64,000 nucleotides of DNA, from assembly GCA_019671135.1 (NCBI GenBank), contig JAHRHY010000001.1:3410001-3474000 (forward strand), read 5' to 3'. The position numbers and the translations under genes are program-made. Each line of letters starts with the position of its first letter. Positions within the stretch are counted from its first letter, which is position 1. Source of the stretch: Linnemannia hyalina. Its lineage: Eukaryota; Mortierellomycota; Mortierellomycetes; Mortierellales; Mortierellaceae. Shown in pieces: positions 62,742 to 64,000 of the stretch. Below the pieces are notes generated by a model, which made no database searches, was not told the origin of the DNA, and saw only the letters and a list, made by a program, of their open reading frames with translations.

Positions 62742-64000
62742 CTAGTCGCTATCCATATCTTCGTCGTCATCATCGTCATCCATATTGATGTCTGGGATCT
62801 CATCATCGTCAAGATCGTCTGCCACTGCTGCTGTCACGGCCGCAACAGGTGCTGGCGCCGGTGTCGATGCAGAGACGGAAGAGGTCTTGGCCAAAAGAGT
62901 TGTCGTTGTGCTGGTTGTCGTTGTAGTCTTTGTCGACGACACGTCGTCTGTGATAGCGGCCGTCGCAGATGTCGACGACACTGTCTTGGTCGCCTCTATG
63001 CTGTTTGAGCTGATCTTAGCACCTTCCTCCTTGTGTGCCGAGACAGTACTGCTGCTGGTGGCAGTAGTAGTTGTGGTAGCGGCAGGCTTAGCAGCAGCTC
63101 CAGCAGCCTTGAAAGCTGTCATGGAGGCCGTAATAGAGGGGGTGTCCACCTCTTTGAGCTGCTCCATCTCTACGTCTTCACCCTCCTCTTCCTCTTCCTC
63201 CTCCTCGTTTTCCTCTTCTTTTTCATCTTCACTCTCCTCTTCCTCCTCATCTTCATCAGCGGCAACTTTGGCAGAAGACTTGGCCTCAGCAACCTCAAAA
63301 TTTCCAAAGAGAGTCGTACCAGCCTCCTGGACAGGCTTCTCGCCCTTGGCCAAGGGCTTGGCAATGGTACGAGCGCGCTGCATGGGGGGCATGCGGCTGT
63401 GCATCACCAAGTCACAGATCGTCAAGGCTGTCGTACAGTTGTCTCTCACAAACTTCTCAGGATCACTCAGACCAGCCTTGAAGATTCCCACACTAAGTGG
63501 GACCAAGCTCGACTGGGTCTCACCAGGGGATGAGACTGAAGCTGTCAGGGCCTTGTAGAGCTGAGCGCGAACCATGGTCGTATAGAAGGGTGTCTCGGAC
63601 TGCTCGATGGGGTTGGCATGGTGCTGGCTGTTCAACAGGTGGCTGACGACCAAGGTGTCGGCAGCGGCACGGGCATGAGGGGACAGGTTAGGTCCCGAAG
63701 TTGTGAGAACCAGGGACAAGATGTCCAGCGCGGCAGTGAACACCTGGGCGCCGACAATCTCCTCCAGTGGGTTCAGGGCAGAAAGGTTGGCGTAGTTGGT
63801 ATTACCGCCTCGACGGTTCTTTCCAGCGCCTCCCTTGTGCTTAGTGGTGTTGGTATGGTTGTTGGCACGACTGTTGGGGTTGGCTCCTCCAGCACCAATC
63901 TCGAGGGGGTTGACCACGCGGGCAGAGGGCATGCGCAAGTCCTCCAGAAGGGCAGCCATCAGGGGCACCTGGACCATGTTAACAAAGGGGATCCCGAACG
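62742..64000 (-). CDS. RIX1: Rix1/PELP1-like pre-rRNA processing protein, 5' part beyond right edge
   Basis: A minus-strand frame open to the window edge; the last 419 codons or so are visible and the N-terminal part is missing. The visible part starts in a helical solenoid (FVNMVQVPLMAALLEDLRMP...FTAALDILSLVLTTSGPNLS and TTMVRAQLYKALTASVSSPG). It then passes through VGIFKAGLSDPEKFVRDNCT into a very acidic block (about 20 Glu/Asp), a Ser/Thr-rich linker, and ends DDDEIPDINMDDDDDDEDMD. The solenoid followed by an acidic tail with an EIPxI motif at the extreme C-terminus is characteristic of Rix1 (yeast) and PELP1 (animals). These scaffold the Rix1-Ipi1-Ipi3 complex in ITS2 processing and 60S maturation. 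The Rix1 domain proper should lie outside the window, so the call depends on the tail. Confidence 0.65.
   Translation of the reverse strand, partial: FGIPFVNMVQVPLMAALLEDLRMPSARVVNPLEIGAGGANPNSRANNHTNTTKHKGGAGKNRRGGNTNYANLSALNPLEEIVGAQVFTAALDILSLVLTTSGPNLSPHARAAADTLVVSHLLNSQHHANPIEQSETPFYTTMVRAQLYKALTASVSSPGETQSSLVPLSVGIFKAGLSDPEKFVRDNCTTALTICDLVMHSRMPPMQRARTIAKPLAKGEKPVQEAGTTLFGNFEVAEAKSSAKVAADEDEEEEESEDEKEEENEEEEEEEEGEDVEMEQLKEVDTPSITASMTAFKAAGAAAKPAATTTTTATSSSTVSAHKEEGAKISSNSIEATKTVSSTSATAAITDDVSSTKTTTTTSTTTTLLAKTSSVSASTPAPAPVAAVTAAVADDLDDDEIPDINMDDDDDDEDMDSD

Noticed and set aside
62785..63558. Long plus-strand Val/Ser-rich frame opposite the Rix1-like gene
   Set aside because: It is the complement of acidic and Thr-rich low-complexity coding sequence.

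Overview
The window looks like nuclear DNA of an early-diverging filamentous fungus, most probably a Mortierellomycotina species (Mortierella and relatives). The reasons are many short GTAAGT...TAG introns, F-box/leucine-rich-repeat proteins in family clusters, Sel1-repeat gene remnants, GPI-anchored Cys-rich secreted proteins, Gln/His/Ser-rich low-complexity tracts, CT-rich 5' leaders and a DASH-complex subunit. The species is inference. All exon structures below were built by eye from splice signals, reading-frame continuity and remembered family alignments, without transcript data.

Layout. 0-3 kb: two minus-strand membrane-protein genes, the first cut by the left edge. 3.4-7 kb: a Sel1 fragment and a head-to-head pair of paralogous GPI-anchored Cys-rich secreted proteins whose promoters share an almost identical TATA element. 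7.3-12.4 kb: a decayed ORF, a NUDT15-like Nudix hydrolase, a complete ten-exon FANCL (Fanconi anaemia E3 ligase) convergent with it, and a Tma17-like proteasome-assembly chaperone divergent from FANCL. 13.8-18.3 kb: a full-length ABCC (MRP-type) ABC transporter. 18.7-34.5 kb: a Sel1 pseudogene and a cluster of four F-box/LRR paralogues (three intact, one pseudogene), interrupted by a twelve-exon three-RRM RNA-binding protein with a 13-nt microexon.

34.9-55.1 kb: two large LRR genes sharing an N-terminal module that I cannot assign to a named family, separated by about 12.6 kb of gene-poor DNA. That stretch is rich in homopolymers and holds one low-complexity gene and one small gene. 55.3-64 kb: RRP12 (pre-40S/60S maturation and export), DUO1 (DASH/Dam1 kinetochore ring), and the 3' part of a Rix1/PELP1-like 60S-maturation gene cut by the right edge.

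Functionally the window mixes housekeeping genes (ribosome biogenesis, kinetochore, proteasome assembly, genome maintenance) with fast-evolving families (F-box/LRR, LRR-module, Sel1, secreted Cys-rich), several of which are visibly decaying. I see no rRNA, CRISPR array, credible tRNA or intact transposon.
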